Below, piece after piece: positions 44,648 through 57,763 of a DNA stretch of 64,000 nucleotides. The position numbers and the translations under genes are program-made. Position 1 is the first letter of the stretch. Every line of letters begins with the position of its first letter. Source of the stretch: Podaxis mareebaensis (lineage: Eukaryota; Basidiomycota; Agaricomycetes; Agaricales; Agaricaceae); contig JAEUWP010000515.1 in assembly GCA_018524725.1 (NCBI GenBank), forward strand, positions 112,621 to 176,620. The letters run 5' to 3'. The notes under the pieces were generated by a model, which saw only the letters and a program-made list of their open reading frames with translations, made no database searches and was not told the DNA's origin.

Positions 44648-47600
44648 ATGGCACACCTGGACAAACTAGCAATCCGCGGAATCCGCTCCTTCGATGACAA
44701 GCAAATTGCTGTCATCGAGTTTTTCTCTCCAGTCACGGTTATAGTAGGCCACAATGGTAGTGGCAAAACCACGATCATAGAATGCCTCAAATATGCTACT
44801 ACTGGCGACCAGCCGCCGGGCACTCGTGGCGGGGCATTCATACACGACCCCAAGATGGCTAATGAGAAGGAGGTCAAGGCACAAGTCAAGCTGAGGTTCT
44901 TTGCTGCGAATGGCACCAGAATGTTGGCTGTTAGGAACTTGAGTTTGACTGCGAAGAAGACGACAATGTCGATGAAGACGTTAGAGGGCATTTTGTCATT
45001 GGCGAATGAGTCGGAGAAGAGCGGAAAAGTAAGAATCTGTCCCCTAAGTGCCTGCTGTGTCAACTGAATTATTTGTTAGCGGACGACTATATCGACCAAG
45101 TGTGCCGAGATGGACATTGAGATTCCACAACTGTTGGGCGTTTCTAAGGCTGTTCTTGAGAATGTCATTTTTTGCCATCAAGAAGATTCATACTGGCCAT
45201 TTGCTGAACCGTCCTACCTCAAAAAAAAGTTCGACGAAATATTCGAAGCCACCAGGTGTGTTACCAGGTGTAACGCGTGAATTCTTGCTCATCCAGAAGG
45301 GAGGTATGCGAAGGCGCTTGATTCTATTAAGAATCTCCGCAAGGAGCGAGCGTCAGACCTCAAGGCCGAGAACGCAAGACTAGCAGGACTCAAGCAAGAA
45401 AAGGACAGAGCTGATGATGTCAAGAAAAACCTAGCAGAGACCCGCACCATTATCGCGAACAGAGAGGCCGAGTACGAGCAACTCAAGAAGCAGTACGACG
45501 CGCAGGTTTTATCCAACCAGCAATTCTACGAGCATGCGACCAAGTTCCGTGAGACGTACATCCACATCGAGAATCTCGTTAAGCAAAAGGAGCGCTTGCA
45601 AGATGACTATAAGGAGCTCAAGTTGAACCTACAAGAGTTGGCTGGTAGGTGTCTTCGCATTGTATGGTGTCGCATGAAATAATCCTGGTTAGGATCCGAC
45701 CAGGAGCTTGAGACTCGCCTCAGCAACTTCGACGAACACATCGCTGTCCAAAAACGCAAGCTACAGGCGGAGCTTAAGAAAAAGGAGGACTTGGAGGAAA
45801 GGATTGCGGATGTGCGGCAAGACCACACAGACTGCGTTGTCCAGCACGGTAAACTTCTTGGAGAAGCCGAGGTACGATACAAGCCGCCGTGACCCGCTTT
45901 CTTAGTGTCTGACATTGTGTAGGCGCATAAACAGCAAACTGCCGAGCGAGAGCAGTTCATTCACGAAATCAGTGAGAAGCACAAGATCAAAGGTTTTAAT
46001 TATTCGCCCTTGGAACGGGAGAAAGCTCATGAGTTCCTCTCCCGTCTTGAGGAATTGCGTCGCAAGCAGACTGCAGATCTTGAAAGGATACAGGTGCACA
46101 ACTTCGTTCACTTGGCTTCACAGCCTCTCAACTCCTTCTAGGCCGAGATCCGTGACAAAGCCAGCATTCATCAACGCAGAGTCCTGGAGATGGAGAGCGA
46201 ACTAGGTAGCAAAAAGCTTAAGAAGAACAACCTCCAAGATCAAATTGTAAGTCTCTCTTCCTATATCTTCCATTCCAGCACCACTCATCACCATCATCCA
46301 GCACGAACGTCAACTCATGATCAAGAAAACTGAACGCCAACTTGAAGACGAACAAACTATCAAATCCGAAATGACCCTCCTCCAAGGCGACATCGAAGAA
46401 AAGAAATCTCGACTCTCCAAACTCAAGTCCGACTTGTCCGAAGCTAACTTTGACTCGCGCCTCCAGGAAAAGACGGAGAAAGCGAAGAGGATGGAGGAGA
46501 CGAGGGAGCAGTTGAATATGGAATTGCGGACGCTAAGTCTGCAGGCCGATTCGAGGGCCCGGTTGGATGTGAAGAGGGCAGAGGCGAAGAGTAAGACGAA
46601 TGAGGCTGGTAACACGTGAGTTTAGCGCTTTTGCTTTGTGCTAGGTTTCTCACAGGGACGGTCGGCAGATTTAACATTGTGAATGACAAGTATCGCAAGT
46701 TCGCTTCCAAAGATCTGTCCCAGGACAACATGGAGGAAGAAATTGACAACTTTCTCGGACAGAAGGAGAAGGAAAGATCCACAATCAGTACTTCCGTCGC
46801 CAACCTCCTTGCTGAAATCCAAACCGCCAACAAGTCGAAAGATGACCTTGTTCGAGACAAACAAGCAAAACAACGCGAGGTTGAAGGTACATGCTTTTCC
46901 TACTCATACGTATATACACGCCTGTTTCGGCTAAAACTGACCTCACTTCGCGATTCATTATCCAGCAATTAACAAGAAAATCAAAGCCGAGTTGACAGAC
47001 GACCTCGAGGATCTAACTTATGAAGAAGCGATGAAGGCCGTTGCGGAGGAAATCGATTTACGACGCCGCGATGTGCTTATTGGACAGGCTAACGAAGTGT
47101 ATGAGAACCTGATCAAGGTTAGCAAGATGGAGAAGAAGTGTCAAGCTTGTAGTCGCCACTTAAATGATAAGGAGATGGCAACCATGGAAAAGACGGCAAG
47201 TCCCTGTTACTCATCAGTCCATGACTCCGCGATGTCTAAGCAACAATGCTTTGTAGCTCAAAGCACTCATTAAAGGCGGCGAGAATCTGGATATCGCGGA
47301 GAGCAAAGAGACTCTGTCGGCTTGGGAAGAGATTCAGGAGAAGTTGCAGAAGTTGAGGCCCGCAGATGCGAAAAGGAAGGCTTTGGAGTCTGAGGAGGTC
47401 CCTGCCCTCGAGATTAAGATCAAAGATCTCGATAAACAAATCCCTGAGCTCAGACTACGCGCAGATGAGGTTCCTTTATCCCCCTGCCGTGGCTGTTACC
47501 CTTCCTCACTAAACTGTATGTGAATTCAGGAACAAGAGAAACTCGACGACATCAAAGACCAAATCCGGGAACTTAGTAACCTGAAACAGCAAGCCTCAAC

Positions 47601-49693
47601 AATCTCGCGTCTGCAGAAAGAAGCGGAGAAAGCTCGGCAGGAAGCCATGGCTATTGAAAATTCGCTGCGGAGCACGGGTACGACTCGAACAGCCGACGAT
47701 GTACAGCGAGAACTCGATGAACTCTCGGGTGCATTGTTAGTGTCTCCGTTCTGCTTCTTTCTATTGACACCTATATGCTGAGAGCGACTTCTTTAGCCGG
47801 ACAGTTGAACGCGAGAAGCAGAGTCTGACGCTCGAGAGGGACAGGCAGAATGTGACCATCAGAACTTTGGAGGATAGCTTACATGAGATGGAGAAGCAAG
47901 AGCTTGGGTTGTCGAGCAAATTACACGATAAAGAAACACTAGAAGAGAATATAGCCAAGATGAGGAAGGACGTTTCTTCCTTTACAGAGTTGATCAAGGT
48001 GGATTTCCGTCGGTTAAGCCACTGAACGTCCTAAAGCTCCTCGTTTTCAGGACCTCGACAACCAAATCGCTGAAGGGGAAGCTCCGATTGAAGCGCTGAA
48101 GGCTTCATTCCAGGATTCACAGCAGGAGCTCAACGCTAAAGTTTCTCAAATCTCCGCGCAGATCCAGGAACTCAATACAAGTATGAACAAGCTGAACCAT
48201 GTCCACAAAGGTGTTGAACGGTGAGCCCGACGTTCTTCCTTCTTTCATGTACTAATGAGTCGTATCCCAACTAGCTACATCAAGGAACGCCGTGGTCGCG
48301 AGCTTGAAAATGCCTCCGAACGGGTGCAAGAGCTCGACCTGGAACTCCAAGAGCTCAATAACCAGCTTAACACTATCCGCGAGGTCATAGCTGGTATTCA
48401 AAAGGAGATCAATGAAGGTGGTGCTTCCGTGGCCAATCTCCGGGATAACATTCGTGCTCGGAGACTTGTCAGGGAGATCAGTGAGGTGCAGGCCGAGATT
48501 GACTCACATGATATGGAGGAGATGGCCAAAGCACGGAGAAACTTCGAGGAGAAGTACAAGCTGGCAAAGGAAAAGGAGGATAATCTGCGCGTCGAGGTGG
48601 GTATATATGTGGTTTGCCGTGACAGCTTGCTGATCCCTCCCCTTTCATCATTCGCCGTTGTCGTTTCCTGGACTCTTAACAGTATGGTCGTATCCGCGGA
48701 GAACTTGACACACTGCAACAGCAGGCTGAAAAATACGACGTCGATTTGAAGAAGAATTTCAAGGATATCAATAAGCGATACACCGACCAGCTGATTCGAG
48801 TAAAGGTGGAAATGCGCTCATCTTCTCCCTAATAACATTGCTCAACTCCCTTGTAGGTTTCTGACATGGCAAATAACGACCTGGAAAAATATGCCAAGGC
48901 GCTCGACAAGTACGTCCCCTCATGGATACCCGTGATGCAACCAGCTTCTGACGTGTCCCTCAGTGCAATCATGAAGTACCATACGCTAAAGATGGAAGAA
49001 GTCAACGACATCATGAAACACCTCTGGAATAAGACATATCAAGGAACAGGTAACACGGCCCCCGCCATCATTCCCGATTTCTTTGCCTGAGAACGCTTCG
49101 ACAGACATTGACGGAATTAAGATCAAGTCAGACGTCGAAGGCGGGGCTAATAAGCGATCCTACAACTATAGAGTGGGTTTCCCTCCACCCTCGTTTTCCA
49201 ATTCATTCATAATACGCAACCCCAGGTTGTAATGACAAAAGATCAAGTCGAGATGGACATGCGGGGCCGTTGCTCTGCCGGTCAGAAGATGCTTGCTTCT
49301 ATTATCATTCGCCTTGCACTTTCAGATTCCTTTGGACAAAATTGTGGCATTCTCGCGTTGGACGAACCTACCAACGCCTTGGATACTGAGAACATCGATG
49401 CCTTGGCTGCCAGCCTCGTAGAGTGAGTCCGAGATCGGGCACCGTGTGTGATTTTAATGACAAGTCAATGCAGCATCATCAATGAACGCCGGACCCATTC
49501 CAACTTCCAACTCATCATTATCACCCACGACGAGAATTTCCTGAGAAAGCTAGGTCAAAGCGATGTGATGGAATACTATTGGTGCGCATATTCATCGTCA
49601 CTATCTCGTGTTTGGGCCTCACTACAGTGGGTCAGGCGAGTGTCACGAGATGCAAGACAGAAGTCAATCATTGAACGTCAGAGATTCAGATAA
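44648..49693 (+). CDS. rad50: DNA double-strand break repair ATPase Rad50
   Basis: About fifteen exons; exon 1 is 44648-45028 and joins 45080. The protein starts [17 protein letters not shown] and has Walker [18 protein letters not shown], the Q-loop region [15 protein letters not shown], then long coiled coils. The zinc hook is KCQACSRHL (C-x-x-C) encoded near 47140. The second coil leads to the ABC signature [18 protein letters not shown], Walker B and D-loop [13 protein letters not shown], and the His switch [10 protein letters not shown]. Length is near the 1300 residues of the family. Rad50 with Mre11 and Nbs1/Xrs2 binds and tethers DNA ends. All visible exons are in frame; the last exon (after 49629) supplies [18 protein letters not shown], whose first residues are typical. 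Confidence 0.95.
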
Positions 49694-50679
49694 ACATCTT
49701 TGGACCTCACACGTTTCATTCTGAGACCTAGACGTAATTAATGCATACTGTCGCGTTGTTCGGCTTCGACAGGCAGAAAATCTACATCCCTTCTACTCCA
49801 CGACTGATGGCGGAGAGTGTGTCTAAATGCCAATGTGGTGAGCTTACCCCACGCAGGACTAAAATTACTTCCCAGCTTTCCAAATCCTCGGCTTGGCATG
49901 GTTGTATTGTTGGTGATGAACCGACTGCAGCGTGCGCCACATGCACCAACATATGGTCCAGAACACAGCAGAATATAGCTTTTTGGGGCCCCGCAGTCTC
50001 GAGTTCATCCGAAGTTCAAAACATCCGAGGTTTACTCACATACATCAATGTTCGGGATCAAAGCCACAAGCTCTGCCAGGTCAACGAGGTGATATTAATA
50101 GCCCACGCCTGTGAGATCTGATGTCTCATCAAGGTCACTGCCAAAAGCGCGAAACGGGACAGGAGGCGTCCCTGGAAGCTCCCACCCGAGGCACCGCAAT
50201 GAGATCTTTGTCGTGTAACCCACTACGCCTGTTTAGTCGAAAGCAATAATGCACTGGAACTGTCCCAGACAAACTGCATATTCACACCTTGGCGAAGGCG
50301 TGAAGCCAAGAATTCAATTTCGAGAAATGGATGAGACGGAAGTTATACAATGGAGAAACCAAGTAAGTATCAGGCCTCACATGAATTCCATCTAATGACC
50401 CTCGTATATCCCACAGTTTCCAATCACTACCGCTTTGTTGGATACTCTTCATCGCGTGGCAAGTTACTATTCGTGTTGTTACCAGTTTAGGCTCATTGCA
50501 CTTTTTTTCTTCTTTCGAAACAGAAACCTATGGTTGCGGTAGTTTGTCGGAAATGCCAAACACTATCCAGCTAGATTAATCTCTTACGAAAATGGTCGGT
50601 TTTGCTTGTGGGTTCTCTGGTTTAAAAGCGAAATATCTTGAGGCGTATCGTTCACCAACAACCACCCAAAGCATCTACA
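49694..50679. other. intergenic, no gene recognised
   Basis: About 1 kb with no supported gene. A short open frame of about 126 codons at 49741-50121 has no recognisable domain. The 3' part should hold the promoter of the next gene. Confidence 0.4.
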
Positions 50680-53600
50680 ATGGTCATCCTCCAACCGTTG
50701 CAAGATCAGCTCCAAGGGCTTTCTCCCAGCGACAGGGCCCTTTTCTACCGTTTCGGCATAGGGGAAGTCAAAGAAGCCCCGTTCTCTTGTGTCCATCATG
50801 CCTTCGAACACCACGCTCTTCACCAGCCCGATGCCGTGGCTGTCGTCAATTTCGAGGAAAGAATCACTTATGGGGAGCTCGACCGCAAAGCAAATTGCTT
50901 GGCAGCGCGCCTTCGCGATAAGGGAGTACAGTTGGACTCCCGCGTCTGCGTACTAGTTGAGCGCTCTATCCTGATGGTGGTCGCTATCCTCGGGGTCCTG
51001 AAAGCCGGCGCCGCTTACATACCGTTCGATGGGAATATTGTTTCCGATAGCACGCTGGCCCATGCACTCAAGGATTCCGGATCAGATATCGTACTAACGT
51101 TGCCCAAATTCACATCAAGAGTCGTGGGCAAGAACGTTGTCAACCTTGAAGATGTCATCTGTCAGACATCATCCGCGCACTGTGTCAAGCCAAAGGACCT
51201 AGCTACTACAAAAGGAGGTGCTTATGTGATCTACACAAGCGGTAAGTGGGATTGCAGTCTTTGTATACCTTCCTTCTGATTGATTTGTGCTGCAGGCACG
51301 ACTGGAACGCCAAAAGGAGTGGATGTCAGCCACCAGAACGTGACAAATCGTCAGTGTTACATATCTGTGTTTCATCTTCGCGTTGCTCATTTGATGCTCT
51401 AGTGCTGTGCCTGGCGCCTGGAAATCTCCATATGGGTCCAGGAATCCGAGTTTCCCAGCTCATGAACATTTCTTTCGATATGGCTGCCTGGGTGAGCCCC
51501 AATTGTGACCTTGGGCTATATCCGTCCTAAGCGATATCAAAGGAAATTCTAGGTAGCATGTGCAACGGAAGCACGTTGTATTTACGTGGAAAGACTTCCA
51601 AAGAGTGGCGCGCTGTCATGAAGCTTGTCGATGTTGTCGTCGCAACGCCTTCGATGCTTTTACCTCACGACCCTGCGGATTATCCCAACATTAAAGCTGT
51701 TGCCGTTGCTGGCGAACCATGTCCCAAGAGTACGCACTCCGTGGTTGATCTGTCTACCTTTCAATTTAACTCTTGATCAGATCTTGCCGATGCTTGGGCT
51801 TCTCGCGTCAAATTCTATAACTGCTGTGGACCGACTGAGGTGAAGAATTTCCTTCGTCTCATTTTGTCGCATTTCACGTGACATTTCATATATACAGGTG
51901 ACTATCGTCAATACCATGCAGTTACATTCTCCAGGCCGGGCTTTGAGTATCGGGAAACCGACGCCCAACAATAACGTCTATGTTCTGGACCCCGACACTG
52001 CCGAACCTTTGCCCATCGGCTCACCAGGAATAATGTGGGCTGGTGGTGCTTGTGTAAGTCGTGGTTACCTCAACCTACCGGAAAAAACAGCAGAGCGCTA
52101 TCGCCCCGATCCATTCACTGGGGGACGCGGGTGCGTGCATATGGACCGTGAATAGACTCATACTGATATCAAAGCAGCGTCATGTTCAATACTGGTGACC
52201 TTGGGTATGCAATGCCCTCATTTCTGACAAACTATGGTGCTGAATAATGATAAATAGCCGTTGGAACGACGATGGAACCCTGGAGGTACTCGGTCGTATC
52301 GATAATCAAGTCAAGATTAAGGTAAGAGAGAATCGCACACAATTGAACGGGCCTAACCTTGAGGCAGGGCTTCCGCGTGGAACTTGATGGCGTATCGAAT
52401 GCCATGGAGGTCGGTGTCTAGATTTTGGATATTGTCCAGGAGCTGAATTGACCCAAGACCTTCCCCGGGATCCGTGCTGCAACGGCGCTGCTGATTGATG
52501 GAGAACTCTGGGGCTTTGTAACACCGGCAATCGCGAAAACCGAAGATATCCAGGCCGCAACGGCCAAAATTCAACCATACTACGCTGTGCCCACAAAGAT
52601 TCTCCACTTGGACGAATTCCCCAAGACAGCGTGAGTGAACTCATTTGGAAACGACGTCATGTTCACGTCTTTCCCAGGAATGGCAAAATCGACAAGCGCC
52701 AATTGCAGCAACTTGCTCTTGATTCTCTACGCACCGAAACCGATGGCAGCGCCCTAGCAGGATCGTCCGTGAATGTGGACTCCATTCCGTCGAGCCCACC
52801 AGAGCCCAAATGCCCGCCACCGGCCTATGTCCCGGGGCCCCAATCATCGAATTCCGAGCCGAACTCCGCATCCATCACCGAAGTCGATTCGGAGGTTTCA
52901 ACTATTTCCAAGGAAGAGGTCGCATGGGCCGGATACGAGAACGACGACATTCCTCAGAAAACTCAAGGAAGATATATTCGCAATCTCCGTCACCGCATAT
53001 TCACCCTCTACCGCCGCCTCTTTGGGATTGTGTTCATTATCAACATGGGTATCTTCATATCGTTGTGCGTCAAAGGTGCCGACGCCCAACGCCTTGGAGG
53101 TATTGTCATTGTGAACCTTTTTTGCGCCATTCTTATGCGGCAAGACTACGTAATTAACGCTTTCTTCAACACATTCTGCGCGGTTCCACCATCGTACGTA
53201 CCCACACCCCGTTGGATGGCACTATACTCACCTTATTAATAGATGGCCACTTGCTATTCGTCGCGTATGTGCAAGGGTCTATCATATCGGGGGCCTACAC
53301 TCCGGCTTTGCAACCTCGGGCGTGGTTTGGCTGACACTGTTCACTGGTCAAGCCACAAAACAGTTCTTGAAGCATGACCAGGTCTGCCTCTCTTTTCAGC
53401 TTAAGTTTGAGTCGATATTCACGTCCACCGGTTAGATCTCTATTCCAACACTCACGTTGACCTATGTCATCCTTGTTTTTCTAGTGATCATTGTTTTACT
53501 TGCCTATCCAACCTTCCGTACCAAGCAACACAATAAATTCGAAATGGCTCATCGTTTCCTTGGTTGGGGTGCGACAGGAATGGTCTGGGCTCAGGTTAGT

Positions 53601-54550
53601 TTCGGACATAACCACTTCTTAGAAGCTCCATTTACCATTTACTCAGTTCGTACTTTTAACCAACGATTACAAGGCACATAAAAGCCTCGGACAGGCTCTG
53701 GTACATGACCCTCATTTCTGGCTACTTTGTATCTTGACTGGTATGTCCCTATTCCAGCGTTGATGACCTGTTTCCTCATCCCATCCCATAGGCTCGATCA
53801 TATTGCCTTGGACTCGACTTCGCAAAGTTCACGTTCGCAGTGAGGTGCTTTCTAGGCATGCTGTGCGGATTTATTTCGACTATAGTGAGTTTACTAGGTC
53901 ACTTGAGTTCATGTACTCACCCAAATCCAATAGCGACGCCAAAGGCTGGAAGTTTCACTCGCATATCCGATGACCCATTGTTCGAATGGCATGGTTTCGC
54001 AACAGTACCGGAGCCAGGCAAGAAAGGGTATTCTCTGGTTGTCAGCAGGGCTGGAGATTGGACGGCGAAGCAAATTGACAACCCACCTTCAATGCTATGG
54101 GTCCGAGGCGTACCGACGTTTGGTGTGCTACGTATAGTTCCTCTTTTCCGCCGTCTGGTCATTGTTGCCACCGGTTCCGGCATTGGGCCATGTGCCCCTA
54201 CCATTTTCGAACAACGAGTCCCTATGAGGCTTCTCTGGACATCGCCAAACGTACGCGAAACCTTCGGTGATAAACTCGTGGACTCGATTTTGGAGAAATC
54301 ACCAGATGCCGTTATTTATGGTAAGCCTGTCATAACGGGACGCCAAGCTGTTAGTCACTGATAAACTTAATCAACTCTAGACACTCGCACCCACGGAAAA
54401 CCAGACATGGTCAAGTTGACATACCGTTTAGTCAAAGAATTCAACGCTGAAGCAGTCTGCATCATATCAAACCAAAAGCTCACAGAAAAGGTGGTGTACG
54501 GAATGATGAGTAGAGGAATCCCAGCGTTTGGAGCAATTTGGGATTCGTGA
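50680..54550 (+). CDS. adenylation domain fused to TmpA-like membrane flavoprotein (NPS12-type)
   Basis: A multi-exon gene; exon 1 is 50680-51241, followed by about fourteen short exons. The N-terminal half is an adenylate-forming domain: ITYGELDRKANCLAARLR, GAYVIYTSG/TTGTPKGV (A3), NISFDMAAW (A4), FYNCCGPTE (A5), MFNTGDL (A7), GRIDNQVKIKGFRVEL (A8) and NGKIDKRQLQ (A10). A Ser/Pro-rich linker without a clear carrier-protein motif leads to about six membrane helices and then a cytosolic oxidoreductase part: AGSFTRISDDPLFEWHGFAT, KGYSLVVSRAGDWT, GVPTFGVLRIVP, VIVATGSGIGPCAP, ending ISNQKLTEKVVYGMMSRGIP. The second half matches TmpA of Aspergillus nidulans, a membrane flavoprotein that affects conidiation; basidiomycete relatives with the fused AMP-binding domain are often annotated NPS12. 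Substrate unknown. Confidence 0.82.
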
Positions 54551-55669
54551 TGTACGGTATTGATTCACCATGAACACAAGTGTTACAGATTTCCTGATTC
54601 TTTGCTTCTTACTCGGTGTATTTGTACCCTAAAAACAATACAGTTAAAGCTGGCTTTACCTTCAAAGATAGAACTGCCACTATTTTTAGCCTCGAGGAGT
54701 ATTCAGTTCGGTCTACGTAATCGAGGCAAAGAAGCCAAGCTGTACATAAGTCTGTCTTCGGCACGACAAGACCATTACGCGTCCCCCTATCACGAGAACA
54801 CATCAGGCTTGCTAACTCTTCGACTTCCAGTTCCATCGCCATCGCGCGAATCCACCTATGACGCCCTCTGGCTCGCTAAACTCTTAAATGCTGCGAGATC
54901 CCGTTCAAAATAAGGCGAAAGGGCTTGTCAGGCTGGAGCTCACTTTTTACAGGAAAAATTCTCTGGGGGTTATGGAGGATGCGGTGGCTGGGGTCGGACA
55001 GCCACCCAGTTTCATCGCAGTGTCCTCTGGGAGTGTCTCGCTTTCTTGCGACGGATGTTTTCACGAACGCAATTCGCACAGAAGGACTAGATATACGTGG
55101 TGACACCCCGGAAGCTCTTCGAGTTCTGTGGGGATATTGCACTCAGAGCGCATGTCCCCGCGTTCGCCGAACAAATAGCGATAAGCATAAAGCCTCGGAG
55201 GATCAAATGATGCAGTAGTTACTTTGACAGAAATAACTATATAAGTCCCCGGGCTCATAGGGCTGTGTAGTGGTGTGATTCTGCGACTGGAGGATTACCC
55301 ATCTGGTGAGGAGATGATATAGACCGGGAACTGTCAGAAAGTTTGAGGGAAGTGGAGCAAAAAAATCAATGACAAGCCCAGATGGGGAATTGCCGAGTGC
55401 CGTCGAATTAGTTCCTATTCCAGACTCATGTATGCAGCCTGCACGTATAGCCTCCGCGAACGGACTTAAGGAAAGTGATAGACATACCTCTGGAAGTACT
55501 TCATGCTTTGATTGAGAATGGAATCAAGGTATGATCTTTTGATATAACCTGTCGCTGACAAACACCATCCAACACTCCCGATAAGCTAATTTCATCCGTT
55601 GATTACAAATTGCTGCTAAGTCTTTACCGTCGCTCCGGCTCCCTCTTCGAAATACTAGCGACACTTGGT
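54551..55669. other. intergenic, no gene recognised
   Basis: About 1.1 kb with only short open frames. No repeat or RNA gene was recognised. Confidence 0.4.
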
Positions 55670-57156
55670 ATGGAGAGTATAGAGCCAGCCAACGTTGAAC
55701 TGGCACCTCACCCTATCGCCCGATCACAGGCTCGGGCCACGCGAAACATCCCAGCTGGATCAGTCATTATATCAGCGCGGGCATTCACCTCCGTCTTGCT
55801 TGAAGTGGAGAAAGGACGGAGATGTGATGCATGCTTTCGATTGCCTCCTGACGGTCAACGACTAAAGAAATGTTCTGGGTGTGCCTCGTACTACTATTGC
55901 GACGCCGAGTGTCAGAATTTAGCCATCAATATCACTAATTCAGGGCTAACATGAACATTTCCAGGTCAAAGGATGCACTGGAACCTAAACCACAGACGTA
56001 TATGCAAAATTTACAACAGAATGACGTCCCTTCTGGAATTCCACAGATTGGCTCAGCATGAGCGCATGGATGTTTTACTCCTGTCCCATTTTCTTGCGCA
56101 GCTTCCTGCGATAACAACAGACTCGATCGATAACACTGTTGACGATTCTGTCTCCGTATTTCTTTCACTTCTTCCCGCTCCAAATGCTACACAAGAAGTC
56201 CTCAGTATCCTTCCCAAGTCCCTGGTTCCTCAAGGAGGCCTAGCGAAGTCCATTTATCCACGCTTTAATAACAACAATTTCACTATCCATTCACATATGA
56301 ATACCATCGGCCATGGGGTATTCCCGCTAGCTAGTCGACTCTTCAATCATTCATGTGTGCCAAACGCAGCCCCAAGATATGTATTTAACCCCGCACAGTC
56401 CGTTATTATGGAAGTAATCGCGCTTCGAGACATTGACCTCGGTGAAGAGGTGAGATAGCTCAGATATCTCCGTGGCCAGTCACTGATCACAATTTTGAAA
56501 AGGTTTGTGTGCCTTACTTGGACCCCGCCCTCACACAAACGAGGCATCAGGTGTTTCAATACACCTATGGATTTACTTGTGATTGCAAATCATGCGTTGT
56601 GATACGCAGGTTAGGCCAGGCACCCAGACCGCCTGACTCCCATGACATGATAATGTCCATTGGCGACGCGCTGCGTAATTATGTTGGGATAGACAGTGCC
56701 TTAGGCCCAAATCTTCCGGTGCCATCCCTCGAAAACCTTCCAGCTTCTTTGCGATGTGTGTTACATGAATCATACATGGAACAAGTATCGGAACGGTTCA
56801 GCAAAGCTTCCCACGAAGGCGACTATGGCGTCGCCGTTACAAGCGGTCTTACTCTTCTGGCGCTATATCTCTTGATCTACCCGAAAAATTACCCTCAAAT
56901 TGGTAGGTCGAGATTACTCTGGGGACTGGTGTTGTAATGTATGTCGAATCTAGGATTGCATGCCTTGGAGCTGGCGAAGACGAGGTGGAATGCGCTGATA
57001 AGATCCGAAACCTCAGGGGCAGAGGCGGAAGACGAGAATCAGGTTCGGATAACGCTGACGCAGGCTCGGAGGATCTTGTCAGTCTATGGGCGGGAAGGGG
57101 ACGAATGTGGCCCTCTGGATGAGATCCAACAGCTGGAAAAGCTTTTGAGCGAATAA
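55670..57156 (+). CDS. SET and MYND domain protein (SMYD-type lysine methyltransferase)
   Basis: Four exons, 55670-55910, 55965-56449, 56503-56902 and 56954-57156, give about 442 residues. The order is start of SET (SQARATRNIPAGSVIISA), MYND zinc finger with pairs CDAC, CSGC, YYCDAEC and HRRIC (the third Cys pair spans intron 1, where T/GT rebuilds a Cys codon), then the core of SET with GHGVFPLASRLFNHSCVPNA and the post-SET Cys cluster CDCKSC. The C-terminus has TPR-like helices, as in SMYD proteins. Family members methylate lysines of histones or cytosolic proteins with S-adenosylmethionine. The key NHSCxPN motif and the Tyr of YTYGFTC are present, so activity is plausible. Confidence 0.9.
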
Positions 57157-57342
57157 TCACTTCCTGGCAGTTTGCAGTTTGTTGCTCGTTCGTTATTCGG
57201 CTCCTGCACAGCTCCGGTGAGAGCCACCCAATATAATAAGAGGAGTCTTCGGCCAAAAATAGCTAGTGCTCGAACCTCGCAACCCTTGATTGTACGTAAC
57301 CGGCGGTGAAAGTCTATTCTTGGCCTGGAGTCAGTACGACCC

Positions 57343-57471
57343 ATGGTCCTCTTGCGCCTTTCTGCGCGGCTTTTCGCGGCCAACTATCTACCCTATTTCC
57401 TCCTGCTAGCGGTTGTATCAACTGCTTTGACGGTATGTCCGCAGAAACGAGTGCAGGAAATGAACCGATGA
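57343..57471 (+). CDS. possible 42-residue single-helix peptide
   Basis: An ATG at 57343 opens a 42-codon frame ending TGA at 57471. The product is basic at the start (MVLLRLSARLFAANYL), then hydrophobic (PYF-LLLAVVSTAL) and ends basic. It looks like a small membrane or organelle-targeted protein. It lies in the 500-bp gap before the DUF4436 gene. No homologue is known to me; it may be chance. Confidence 0.25.
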   Translation: MVLLRLSARLFAANYLPYFLLLAVVSTALTVCPQKRVQEMNR

Positions 57472-57506
57472 ACGCGTACGTTAATTTAATTCCAGATCTG
57501 AGCTAG

Positions 57507-57763
57507 ATGTCATTCAACCCTGCCACAGCGTCTGAGCGTCAAGCACTAGCTTCCCGTCTTCTCGGCCCATGGTGTGTCAGTCAGACTTATAACCCAACCC
57601 TTTTCCTAGTTCAATCCCCCCCTCCTATGCCAAGTTGACGCCCAAGCAGTGGTACGACCATGACAAGCAGGTTCCACATGCCGTCGTCGTTTCGTGTCCC
57701 CGCGTTCTTTCGCCCACGTCGCTCTTTTCATCGTCTACGTTCCTTTCACCTGTCACCTGCTGA
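57507..57763 (+). CDS. possible small two-exon gene overlapping the next start
   Basis: ATG at 57507, exon to 57571, a 38-nt intron (GTGTGT...CCTAG) and exon 57610-57763 would encode about 72 residues: MSFNPATASERQALASRLLG followed by a part with TPKQWYDHDKQVPHAVVVSC. The composition looks protein-like, but the intron is short for this genome and the second exon overlaps the longest reading of the DUF4436 gene in another frame. If it is real, that gene probably starts at 57804. Confidence 0.3.

Noticed and set aside
55665..55706. Short similarity to an intron of the adenylation-TmpA gene near 53200 (RW-ALYSPY in translation)
   Set aside because: About 25 bases of partial identity on opposite strands; too short and without flanking similarity.
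57660..57677. Start of the DUF4436 protein at the earlier Met (57660)
   Set aside because: It adds only six residues and gives no targeting signal; 57678 or 57804 are as good or better.
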